This document shows, in pieces, positions 11,633-20,456 of a stretch of DNA of 64,000 bases. The stretch's first letter is position 1. Every line of letters begins with the position of its first letter. The stretch comes from Adiantum capillus-veneris. Its lineage: Eukaryota > Streptophyta > Polypodiopsida > Polypodiales > Pteridaceae. The stretch is from the NCBI GenBank assembly GCA_014529385.2, contig CM043961.1, positions 9,674,978-9,738,977 on the forward strand, read 5' to 3'. The notes beneath the pieces were generated by a model. The model saw only the letters and a program-made list of their open reading frames with translations, had not been told where the DNA came from and ran no database searches. Both the position numbers and the translations under genes were made by a program.

Positions 11633-13340
11633 ATGACACGAGTTGAACGACGGAAGAAGTATCAAGAGTTGAAGAAATCTCTAAAGGAGATATATACAAC
11701 TGAAATGGAAACCATTGAGGAGGAAGGTAAACATGTAATGAGTGTTCCATCCCATTACAAGAAATATACTCTCCAAGACCAAAAGATCATAGTCGAACAA
11801 CCTGTCAGGGAACTAAGAAAACAGGGCGAGTCCTACAAAGGACCTGAAAACACAAAAAAGATAGATTTAGCCAAATCAGGAGAAGAGCATAGACCTGCCT
11901 ACATTGCAAACGACTTGATGGAAGAAGAAGAAGAGCTTTTATTAAGCTTACTGAAAGAATACCGATATATCTTTGCTTGGTCTTATAAGGATCTAAAGGG
12001 TGTTGCTCCAAAAATCTATCAACATACCATACCAATGAGAGATGATGCGAAACCAAGCAGACAAAGGCCATATACTTATAATGAGACATTTTCCAAAAAG
12101 ATCAAAGAAGAGATAAAAAAGCTAAAGGAAGCCGAATTTATTTATGAAATTGAACACATAAATTGGGTGTCTCCAATTGTGGTAGTACCCAAGAAAAATG
12201 AAAAATTACGGGTGTGTGTCAAGAAAGTGAATGCAGCTACCATTAGAGACAACTTTCCTCTTCCAATCACTGAGCATGTTTTAGAATGAGTTGTAGAAAA
12301 AGAAGCTTATAGCTTTTTAAATGGCTTTTCAGGATATAATCAACTTTTGGTTGACCCCAAAGATCATCATAAAACTGCCTTTGCAACTAAATGGGGTATT
12401 TTTGCCTATCCGGGTTATGCCTTTTGGGTTAACTAATGCTCCTACCACATTTCAAAGATTGATGAGCCATGCTTTTAAAGGATACCTTAGGAATTTCTTG
12501 GAAGTATATATGGATGATCTATGTGTACATTCATCAATCTGGGCTGATCATTTTCAACACCTCAAAAAGGTCTTCGAAAAATGTAGCCTTTATAGAATTT
12601 GCTTAAATCCTGAAAAGTGCACATTTGTGGGTAAACAAAGAATTTTTTTTGGACATATAGTGTCTAAAAATGGCATAGCTATTGATGTGGATAAAATTCA
12701 TGTTATTGTTGAATTGCCTAGATCGACAACTGTCAAAGGGGTTCAAGCTTTCATGGGACATTGTGGATATTACAGACGGTTCATTTACATGTATGCTATA
12801 ATTGCAAAACCCATGTACAGCTTGATTACACTCTGTGAATGGACTCATGAGTGTGAAGAATCCTTCATGAAGCTTAAGCAAGCTCTTACTTCAGCCCCAC
12901 TATTGAAAGCACCAGATTGGAATAAGATATTCCACATACATGTAGATGCTTCCAATATTGCCATTGGGTGTATACTAGCTCAACCAGGAGACAAAAAAAT
13001 TGATTTTCCTATTTCTTATGCTAGTAGACAGTTGAATATGGTAGAAAAAAACTATACAACCACCAAAAGGGAAGGATTAGGAATGATCTATGCCGTAAAA
13101 AAGAATAGACATTACCTATTAGCTAACAAATTTGTGTTCTTTGTGGACCACCAGGCCTTATTGTACTTAATCAACAAGCCATGCAACACAGGAAGAATAG
13201 TGAGATGGTTCATCATTGTTTCGGAATTTGATTTCATTGCAGTTGTGAAAAAGGGCACCACTCACCAAAGAGCAGATCATTTATCAAGGATTGTTTCAGG
13301 AGAACCACCCAAGGGAGTAGACGATAATCTACCGGATGCA
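11633..13340 (+). pseudogene. host gypsy reverse transcriptase and RNase H, broken
   Basis: RT starts in the frame 11633-12289 (IFAWSYKDLKGV, PSRQRPYTYNE, WVSPIVVVPKKN, FPLPITEHVLE). An in-frame TGA lies at 12287-12289, and an apparent one-base insertion near 12411 (TATCCGGGTT) moves into the frame 12321-13640. That frame carries VMPFGLTNAPTTF, the active-site box VYMDDLCVH with Y-M-D-D at 12507-12518, and LGHIVSKNG-type sequence (FFGHIVSKNG). RNase H follows: HVDASNIAIGCIL, ISYASRQLN, FFVDHQALLYL, RADHLSRI. No chromodomain occurs in this element, so it is a different lineage from the nested chromovirus. The enzymes would copy element RNA into cDNA in cytoplasmic particles. Confidence 0.9.
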
Positions 13341-13884
13341 TATCTGTTCTCCGTGGAAATGATACCTCAATGGTTGAAAAATATGGTATCATTGATGACC
13401 ATTGCTCAAGTGGAGTCGCAAATAGCACTTCCTATAACAATCAAATTAATTGAGCAATGGGCTATGTATCAATTACTAGCTGGAAGGCTATACAAAAGAA
13501 ATCGAGATGGAATCTTGCTTTTGTGTATTAATCCTGAAGACAAAACCCAATACCTAATTCAAGCACATATTACCATAGTGGGACTTCACTTTGCGGAAGA
13601 CCAAACTATGCAACAAATCTTGAGATTTGGAGTATTTTAGCCTCAATGCTAGAAACACACACCCATACCTTGTGTGACACTGTTCCAAATATCACTTGTT
13701 CCTAAGTGGAGTAACTATCTAGTTACTTACTTATCAAGCCGAACATTTCCTGAGGATATGACTAAATGCCGCCAAAGAGCAATTGAAACTGAAGCAAGAG
13801 ACTATGCTCTTATTGGAAACCAGTTGTATCGGAAAGGAGAGGATCAACATTTGTGTCTTTGTGCTGATGAAAATGAATATATTC
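13341..13884 (+). pseudogene. host gypsy region after RNase H: first zinc-domain-like segment and start of the second
   Basis: 13470-13640 encodes LLAGRLYKRNRDG, LLCINPEDK and QAHITIVGLHF then FGVF, ending in TAG. The next frame (13674 onward) has SLVPKWSNYLVTYLSS, then DYALIGNQLYRKG and LCADENEYI up to the CACTA insertion. Both segments have the shape of the region that precedes and includes the integrase H2C2 domain, so the polyprotein seems to carry two related copies in tandem. The second continues at 18183 after the transposon. The Cys pair of the first copy is degraded. Confidence 0.6.
13882..13884. repeat. TTC target-site duplication, left
   Basis: TTC precedes the CACTA terminus and is repeated at 18180-18182, the 3-bp duplication expected for CACTA elements. 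Confidence 0.9.
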
Positions 13885-13897
13885 CACTACAAGAGGT
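13885..13897 (+). repeat. CACTA left terminal inverted repeat
   Basis: CACTACAAGAGGT, an exact reverse complement of 18167-18179. Confidence 0.95.
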
Positions 13898-13904
13898 ACT
13901 TCAC

Positions 13905-14022
13905 ATTAGCGATGCTCGCAGTGCGACGCTCAAAAATGAAAATCCATGGCGTCGCTATCAGCGTCACTATTTGATTTGTTGCATAGCGACGCCCATAGCG
14001 ACACTTACAGTGACGCCGACAG
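13905..14022 (+). repeat. CACTA left subterminal repeats
   Basis: Several GCGTCGCTAT / ATAGCGACG units in both orientations (for example GGCGTCGCTATCAGCGTC and CATAGCGACGCCCATAGCGAC). CACTA elements carry such arrays as binding sites for their TNPA-type protein; that role is inferred here. Confidence 0.8.
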
Positions 14023-14140
14023 GGGTAAAAAATAAACCAAGAGTGTCCGAAAACTCAGATCTCTCACACACACACATGCACGAGGAGAAGAAGGAGAGCC
14101 AGGTATGCTCCTTCCCTCTCCTCTCTCATGTTCCCTTCCC

Positions 14141-14141
<1 letters not shown>

Positions 14142-14201
<60 letters not shown>

Positions 14202-14340
14202 AAAGGCACAATGTGTGTGTGTGTATGTGTGAGAGAGAGCATTGTGTCTTTGAGAGAGAGAGAGAGAGAGAGAGCACACATGCATAAACAAAAAAAACAC
14301 ACACATGCATAAACAAAGAATGCATACACACACACACATT

Positions 14341-14380
<40 letters not shown>
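14142..14380. repeat. CT/GT/GA tracts forming a large foldback
   Basis: A CT tract (14142-14200) is followed by CAAAGGCACAATG, a GT-rich loop, then CATTGTGTCTTTG (14240-14252) and a GA tract to 14274. The arms pair with one mismatch, giving a potential stem of about 35 bp. GA-rich DNA resumes at 14345-14380. Confidence 0.85.
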
Positions 14381-14383
<3 letters not shown>

Positions 14384-14455
14384 AAAAACCAAAGAGAGAG
14401 AGGGGGAGAAGACGAAAGAGAGAGGTAAGGGAAGAAAACAAAGAGAAAGAGAGAT

Positions 14456-14870
14456 TAGGTTAAGATTTAAATTAGATTAGGTTAGATTACATTTAGATTT
14501 ATGTTTATGTTGAGTTTAAGATTATGTTAGATTTAGATTTATGTTGGATTAAGAATAAGTTAGATTTAAAATTAGGAAAATATTAAAGATTAACTAGCTA
14601 TGTTAGATTTAAGTTACATTACATTTAGTTTTAGGATTTAAGATTGGATTAGATTTAAGTTTATGTTGAATTTAATATTAAATTAGGTTTAGATTTAAGA
14701 TTAAGACAAGATAAAAAATTAACTAGATTAAATTTAGATTTAAGTTAGATTACATTTAGGTTTAGGTTAGATTTAAGATTAGATTAGATTTAAGTTTATT
14801 TTGAGCTTAAGATTAGATTAGATCTAGATTTATGTTCAATTTAAGATTCGATTAGATTTAGGTTAGATTT
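14456..14870. repeat. degenerate TTAGATT-rich repeat
   Basis: About 400 bp built from TTAGATTTAAG, TTAGGTTAGATT and ATTTAGATTTATG variants with irregular spacing. It is AT-rich and non-coding, and occupies the position where the catalytic part of TNP2 would be expected. Confidence 0.75.
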
Positions 14871-15087
14871 TAGCGCATGTCAATGAGAGCGTGCTTTGCC
14901 CAAAGAGCAAACACTAGTTACACAATAATATATATACTCCCAACAGAATCTGACACCTATTAACTCACACACTAACCATATTCAATTAGCTGCGAATCAC
15001 CACATGTTCAATTAGGTTAGATTTAAGATTAGATTTTGGATTGAGTTTTTGTCAACTTGTTCGACGTGTAATGATTCAAGATAATCA

Positions 15088-15594
15088 TGAAGGGTCGCAA
15101 CGCTACTGTGCGTAGAGGAGAGTCTGGTTTCCTTGAGGTGGATTCAACTAAGAAATGGACTGACCTAAGAGACACTTTCGCACTACCCGAGCATTGTGAA
15201 CAAGTAAGTATGTAAATAGTTAACATCCAATTTTAGAAGTTATGTGCTTGGAAGCTCTCATGTAAGTTATGTGGCTCTGGCAGAGCAGGTGATATTTCAT
15301 CCTACAAAGTCTGCATCAAACTGATGGTACGTCATAGAGGTAGCCCCTCGTAGTGCACGGACGTATGAGGGCTACCATGTGCCAATCACAACAACATCAA
15401 TGGAGGAGATCAGAGAAGATGCTCAGTCAGAATCCACTGAGGTGGTGTCAGATGAGCATCAAGCTACTCCTCTCTATGGGGTGCATGCATAGGATCTACA
15501 AAATGAAACGGAGGACATCTGTCTAAACGGAGAGCTCTATATAGATATAGGAAGTTATGTTGAGCTATGCGAGGATGAGAAAGAGACCTCTTAA
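15088..15594 (+). pseudogene. CACTA TNP2-type transposase C-terminal remnant (DUF4216-like)
   Basis: Exon-like 15088-15203 ends TFALPEHCEQ and meets a GTAAGT donor. A matching acceptor at 15287-15288 lets the frame continue VIFHPTKSASN, then an in-frame TGA and WYVIEVAPRSAR, running to a TAA at 15592-15594 with one further TAG. The pattern of C-E-Q-V then W-Y-V and P-R resembles the DUF4216 region that follows the transposase core in plant CACTA TNP2 proteins. The catalytic domain is missing upstream. This is an identification by motif shape, without a database search. Confidence 0.6.
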
Positions 15595-15766
15595 AGCCAT
15601 AAATATTGTATTTGAACAATTTTTCTCCGTTTAATAATATATATTGTATTCACGTGGCTTTTTGTCCATTCCTATCTATATGCATCTTTGCATGATTGTA
15701 TTTAATCGTCTTTGTGTCCACTCCAGGTACGTATGCTCTAGGTATGTTCTCACAAGTAGGGACGGC

Positions 15767-16030
15767 AAGCACTATGCTCCGAGTGTGATGGAGACTGAAG
15801 CTGCAATCGTGAAGGAAGTGATCTGTCTTTGCTCATAGATGCTACTCGTCCCACCGCTAGCTCTAGTTCATCGGGTGAAAGAGACGCTAAGAAGCACTAC
15901 TACTACTTCTTAGCGTCTCTTTCACCCGATCAACTAGATCTAGTGGTGGGGCAAGCAGCATCTATGAGCAGAGACGGATCACCTTCGCGATTGCAACTTC
16001 AGTCTCCATTGCACTCGGAGCGCAGTGCTT
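15767..16030. repeat. long inverted repeat (foldback) inside the CACTA element
   Basis: The left arm 15767-15894 and right arm 15906-16030 are near-complementary over about 125 bp. The innermost 24-25 bp are perfect, around a loop of 11 bases (CACTACTACTA). The arms include reading frames of the neighbouring CACTA gene, so one arm looks like an inverted duplication of the other. A transcript through it would form a long hairpin. Confidence 0.9.
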
Positions 16031-16087
16031 TTACAAATTCACAAGAACTTCAATGAAATTTCTCTACACAGGAATCCCTCCCCCTTT

Positions 16088-16094
16088 ATGAGTC

Positions 16095-16129
<35 letters not shown>

Positions 16130-16130
16130 A
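16088..16130. repeat. CT microsatellite
   Basis: A CT tract with a single TTT interruption, in the putative intron or leader before the Transposase_24-like gene. Confidence 0.9.
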
Positions 16131-16195
16131 CTTGTCCGTGTTTTCTTCTCCATTCATTCGATATTAAGATTAAATGTTCATGTGTTTAATGCAGG

Positions 16196-17475
16196 TATGA
16201 ATGATGATGAATTTCTTTCTTCTTTCTCACCCCAGCAGAGGCAGTGGTACGAGTATCATCATCGCTCTGGAGCACCATCACGTGTTCCTACTCCTTTAGC
16301 ATCTCCCTGTGTTTTGGAGCATTCAGCGTGCTCCAAAGCTTCGGTGTTGACGAGACGATCTTTACACTTGTCTAGGCACCAACACTTTAGTGGTGGCGGC
16401 GGCGGTTGTTGTGGGGATGCCGTCACCGATGCGTCGACATCGCCTCGTGTTCGACGAGGCTCTTTACCTTCCCCTTATTTGCCCACCCCCCCACCAGCCA
16501 CGGCATCGCCATCTACGCCAGGTTTTGCATGATTGGCGGCCGTTCCTAGTAGCTACACACTACTATCTATTCCTCTGGGAGTCACCCCAGTCGACACTCC
16601 TCGCTTCGGGGCCCAGACTCCAGTGGAGACACCTGACGTCCGTACCTCCATTGACACGTCGCTAGAGACCCCTGCCCGGACACCCAGGTTCACGCGCCAC
16701 CGGCGAGAGGGCTTGCCTTACTCTGTCAACTTCAGTGGTGGCATCATCTTGGATGATGAAGGCAAGAAGATGTGCAGTCTTTGCTCTCAGGGGTTTAGAC
16801 ACTACATACTAAACATCTGGAGTGAAGTACCAAGTGATTTAAAAGACAGAGTCATCAGCATGCTGCATGACGAGTTTTTCGTTTCAACACAGAATGACCG
16901 CTTCAATGAAGACCTGATGAAGGTTTGAATGCACGAATACTGCAAGCACAAGCGTTCTGAAGTGCAAAAAGCAATAAAGCATGGGTGGAACATACCAGAT
17001 TGGCTGTCCAAAGAAGATTGGAAGAATGCAAAGAAAGTAGCGCGCGAGAATCCTGGCAAGTGGAAGCAACAAAAGGAAGCATCCAAAGCACGAGTAGAGG
17101 CAGGGAGCTCGCACCACTTGGGGAGCGACGGGTGGGCATCATTTGAGGCTGATTTTGTAAGTGTTTTTGCATTGCTCTTTAGGTTTAGTTTAGGGGTTTT
17201 TAAATTCTAACATAATGGATTCTTTGTATGTTTTGATAGTGGTTGATGACAGGACGTGACCCCACACTGTATGAGCGCGAGTGCGTAGGCAGGAAGGGCT
17301 TAAACGCCCTGATGGACATTCTGAGTTCTCGCAATGACATGGTTAGTATTAGGGTTTACTCTTTTCTATTTGTTGTATTGTTTTGTAAATTATATGTTAC
17401 AGAAAGTTGTCTTATTGTTTTTTTTTGCAGAATCCGAAAGATACGCCGCTTGGACGCGATGAGACGTCTAATTAG
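16196..17475 (+). pseudogene. CACTA second-gene protein, plant Transposase_24-like, with introns
   Basis: Preceded by an acceptor-like TTAATGCAG. The first exon begins MNDDEFLSSFSPQQRQWYEY, passes a Gly/Pro/Ser-rich stretch, an in-frame TGA at 16530-16532, then DTPRFGAQTPVETPD and the conserved part IWSEVPSDLKDRVISML, and a second TGA at 16926-16928. After that come KAIKHGWNIPDWLSKEDW and HHLGSDGWASFEADF. A GTAAGT donor at about 17158 and acceptor near 17236 join to LMTGRDPTLYERECVG. A donor at 17342 and acceptor at 17430 join to a last exon NPKDTPLGRDETSN, stop 17473-17475. The I-P-x-x-x-K-D-x-V, H-x-x-G-S and final segments match the Ptta/En/Spm plant transposase family shape. The two nonsense codons make it a pseudogene. 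Confidence 0.75.
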
Positions 17476-17499
17476 ACGACGTCACTCTATCCGTAGCTA

Positions 17500-17920
17500 G
17501 ATAGCATTAGTTTCCTTTTGTCATAGTATATGTATCATAAGATGACGTGTATACGTCTTTTTGTAACTATTGAAAAACCATGTATATTTTCTCAATAATG
17601 ATAATGGTGTTGTAACTATACACACATTTGCAAAGTTTAACAATCAAGTGATTTTGCTTATGATGTGTACAATTGTCAGTGATTTACTTTCATCAATTTA
17701 CTTTTGTCAGTTTTGTATCTTTATTATGCAAACAATACTATGGATGATGGAGTTAATGGTTATGTTGTCTTGTGGGTGACTACTTGGGTCTATACCTAAG
17801 CTTGCACTTTCTTTCAAAGGTGAATTTGGGCTTATCTTGGATCCATTTAGGTTTACTCTATTATTGAAACATTCAATATGGTTGATGGGTGGCAGGGCAT
17901 TCAATGCCTTGCCAACAATT
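17500..17920. other. 3' flank of the CACTA gene
   Basis: AT-rich DNA between the last exon and the right subterminal repeats, with no coding sequence or strong structure apparent. Confidence 0.5.
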
Positions 17921-17929
17921 TTTTAACTC

Positions 17930-18150
17930 TCGGGCATCGCTATAAGCGTCGCTATATAAGACTCTGTAGTGTCGCTATGAACGTCGCTATAGGTAACATG
18001 TACGCGTCGCTATGGTCGTCGCTATATAGCAACGACCATAGCGACACATATAGCGACGCTCATAGTGATATTTCTGTTATGATGCTATTAGCGACGGTCT
18101 TAGCGATGCCAGGGAGTATAAAAACCCATTGTATTTTTGTCGCTAAAATC
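17930..18150 (+). repeat. CACTA right subterminal repeats with a 40-nt palindrome
   Basis: Many GTCGCTAT / ATAGCGAC units in both orientations. 18006-18045 is a 40-base palindrome with one mismatched pair, centred on CTATATAG. The same unit occurs at the left end (13905-14022). Confidence 0.85.
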
Positions 18151-18166
18151 GTCACAAGTGCACACA

Positions 18167-18179
18167 ACCTCTTGTAGTG
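18167..18179 (-). repeat. CACTA right terminal inverted repeat
   Basis: ACCTCTTGTAGTG, the reverse complement of 13885-13897. Confidence 0.95.
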
Positions 18180-18182
18180 TTC
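18180..18182. repeat. TTC target-site duplication, right
   Basis: Matches 13882-13884. Confidence 0.9.
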
Positions 18183-19335
18183 CTATTATAGAACAAGCAC
18201 ATGCTGGATTAGCTAGAGGTGACTTTTCTAGTGAAACCACCACAAGAGTAATCTTAATGGCAGGCATATGGTGGCCAACACTTTTTGCAGATGCCAAAGA
18301 ATATATTTGAAGGTGTGATGCATGTCAACGAGCAAAATTGCCAACCCGTGTAGATAGCATGCTTTTAAGACCAATGATGGGGACTAGAGCTTTTGCAAAA
18401 TGGGGTATAGACTTTGTTGGGCCAATACAACCACGTCCTTATAGAACCCAAGCTCAATATATCATTGTAGCTACGGACTATTTGACCAAGTGGGCAGAGG
18501 CTAAAGCAACCCAAAAGAATGATGCCAGAACCACAACCGCATTCTTGTATGAGTATGTGTTCACAAGATATGGATTGCCAATAGAAATTGTCAGTGATAG
18601 GGGAACTCACTTTCTCAATGAGGTAATTGAGTATCTACTTAATGAATTTATGGTCATCCATAACAAATCGGCTCCCTATCACCCACAAGCAAATGGACAA
18701 GCTGAGCATACAAATAAAATTCTTAGCTCGGTATTGACTAAAGTGGTTAGTTCAAGATGGACTAATTGGGAAATGAATCTCCATGCCGCTCTATGGGCTT
18801 ATAGAGTTTCATTCAAGAGAGCTTTAAATGCTGTATACACCCTTTAACCTTGTTTATGGTCTTGATGCCATACTGCCGATAGAATTTCTATTGCCGACAC
18901 TAAGGGTAGGTAAGGATCTCGAGTGGACTGGAGTAGGTAAGGATCTCGAGTGGACTGGACATGAACTGTCAGAAAGGCTTGAAGATTTAGAAAAGCTTGA
19001 TGAACAAAGGCTGACAGCTGTAGCTCACATCTATGTACAAAAGTGAAAACAAAAACAGTTTTTTGATTCCCATCTAGTTACAAAAATCTTCAAAAAAGGG
19101 GACTTAGTTTTAGTCTACTTCCTTAAGCAACATATTCCTAAGTTTAAGAAAAAGGAAAACGGACTGTTTATCATTGAAGACGTATCTCCAAGTGGAGCAG
19201 TTAAGTTGTCCATCCTAGATGATGAACCAATGGCTAATTGGATTAGTGGATGCCGTTTAAAGAAGTACAATTTGCCACTAACCAATGAATCGCTAGAAAA
19301 GATGCATGTAGCAAAGCAAAGAAAGATAAAATGAC
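18183..19335 (+). pseudogene. host gypsy integrase, zinc domain to C-terminus
   Basis: The frame continues exactly from 13884: EQAHAGLARGDF, GIWWPTLFADAKEY, an in-frame TGA, RCDACQRAK. The second zinc-binding His is replaced (G-D-F where G-H-F is usual). The catalytic core has GIDFVGPIQ with Asp 1, IVSDRGTHF with Asp 2 and PQANGQAEHTN with the Glu. A frameshift near 18840 leads to FNLVYGLDAILPIEF, including a repeated VGKDLEWTG pair near 18903-18955. The C-terminal part (KKGDLVLVYFLKQH, GAVKLSILDDEPM) ends at a TGA near 19333-19335. There is no chromodomain. Confidence 0.9.
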
Positions 19336-19363
19336 AACAGCTTATTGATGAAGCACGAGGAAG

Positions 19364-19495
19364 CTCGGCTTTGAGTACTCAAAAGGAAAGCTGCTCTCCA
19401 AAATCAACAAATACCTATTCCCATCAACACTCGGCTTTGAGTACTCAAAAGAAAAGTTGCTCTCCAAAATCAATAAATACCTATTCCCATCAACA
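19364..19495 (+). repeat. in-frame 66-bp tandem duplication
   Basis: Two adjacent 66-bp copies (19364-19429, 19430-19495) differing at only a few bases. In the frame of the following protease-like ORF each encodes 22 residues starting LGFEYSK and containing KLLSKINKYLFPST. Confidence 0.9.
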
Positions 19496-20456
19496 CTCTG
19501 AAACTAAATGACCGACTATGGGAATTACAAAAGGATGCAGTATCAACAGATGATGAATGGTTAGATGGAATGGACCTTCGCATCACAGTACAACTGAACA
19601 ATCATATCACAAATACATTGATTGATACAGGAGCTCGAGTAAATGCAGTCAGTTATTCCACGTACAAGAAAGCAATAAATCGGTCTTTGACAACAGGAAT
19701 ATCGACAATTAAAAGATGCAACAAGAACCCAACACCGACACTGGGAGTAGTCAACTTAAATGTGATAGTACATGGATGTTTATGCCCTCATCAATTTATA
19801 TGCTTACCAGATGAACACATGAATGAAACGATGATTCTTGGAATCTCATAGATGCGGATGTACAAAGCAATACCAGATTGGGATACCAATAAACTCAAGC
19901 TATCACCTAAGGCGGACAACTCATTGTTCCAATTGCACCAAGCAAAGAAGAATGGAAAAGAGATTACCAGCAGAACAAACCATGATGCAATCAATATTCT
20001 CCATCCTATTGATAAGAAAAGGCTACAAGTAGCATATAAGGAGTCAGGCATATCTGGGTACCAAAAGCACAACTTAAGGACAAGCCATGTCAAATTTGGG
20101 TGCCCAAAAAATCATCTACTGTAGCAAAGACGGTTCCAAGGCTCAAAACACAAAGAAGAGCTTCTTCGAGCAGGGAACCTAAATCAAAATGGATTTGGGG
20201 GAAAAAGGAGCACCTATCTTTTCCGCAAACTGTAAAACCGATGATGCAGTGGAGAGTTAAGTCTCAAAACACTCAACCACAACATTTCATTGAAGAAGAA
20301 CCAAGATACCAATGGCGAGTTAAAGCTCAAAAACCATCATCGTTGATACCGACAGCTCACGAAATCAGCATGCCAAAGCATCCTGATGGTACAATAAAGC
20401 ACAGAGCACACAAGCTACAAGACTTGCTTTTGGGAAACAGCAAAAGAAAACCTTGA
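19364..20456 (+). pseudogene. second retropepsin-like domain, downstream of integrase
   Basis: The frame reads through the 22-residue duplication into RLWELQKDAVSTDDEWLDG, then LRITVQLNNH, the active-site motif N-T-L-I-D-T-G-A (D-T-G-A at 19624-19635) and MILGIS. A TAG follows at 19849-19851, then MRMYKAIPDWDTNKLKL. Active site followed by I-L-G is the retropepsin arrangement. A basic, Gln-rich tail (20100-20456) follows in another frame. A protease before RT is already present at 10532, so this is a second one on the 3' side of integrase. It may be a genuine extra domain or the start of another fused element. Confidence 0.55.

Larger units (their letters stand above)
9323..13884 (+). mobile_element. 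Ty3/gypsy host element, segment B (gag end to integrase N-terminus)
   Basis: Continues the element interrupted at 1347 and carries, in order, the Gag C-terminal region, protease 1, a linker, RT, RNase H and integrase zinc-domain sequence. It is itself interrupted at 13884 by a CACTA transposon. Several nonsense codons and frameshifts show it is dead. Confidence 0.85.
13885..18179 (+). mobile_element. CACTA (En/Spm-type) DNA transposon, internally deleted
   Basis: A 4295-bp element with 13-bp terminal inverted repeats CACTACAAGAGGT, subterminal GTCGCTAT-type repeats at both ends and TTC target duplications. It holds a remnant of the TNP2-type transposase C-terminal region (15088-15594) and a pseudogene of the second CACTA protein (Transposase_24-like, 16196-17475). 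The catalytic part of TNP2 is absent; its place holds dinucleotide tracts and a TTAGATT-rich degenerate repeat. It is therefore non-autonomous. It interrupts the integrase of the host gypsy element, so it is younger than that element. Confidence 0.93.

Noticed and set aside
14456-14870. Telomere-like repeat
   Set aside because: TTAGATT/TTAGGTT units are irregular and do not form TTTAGGG arrays; it is internal filler of the CACTA.
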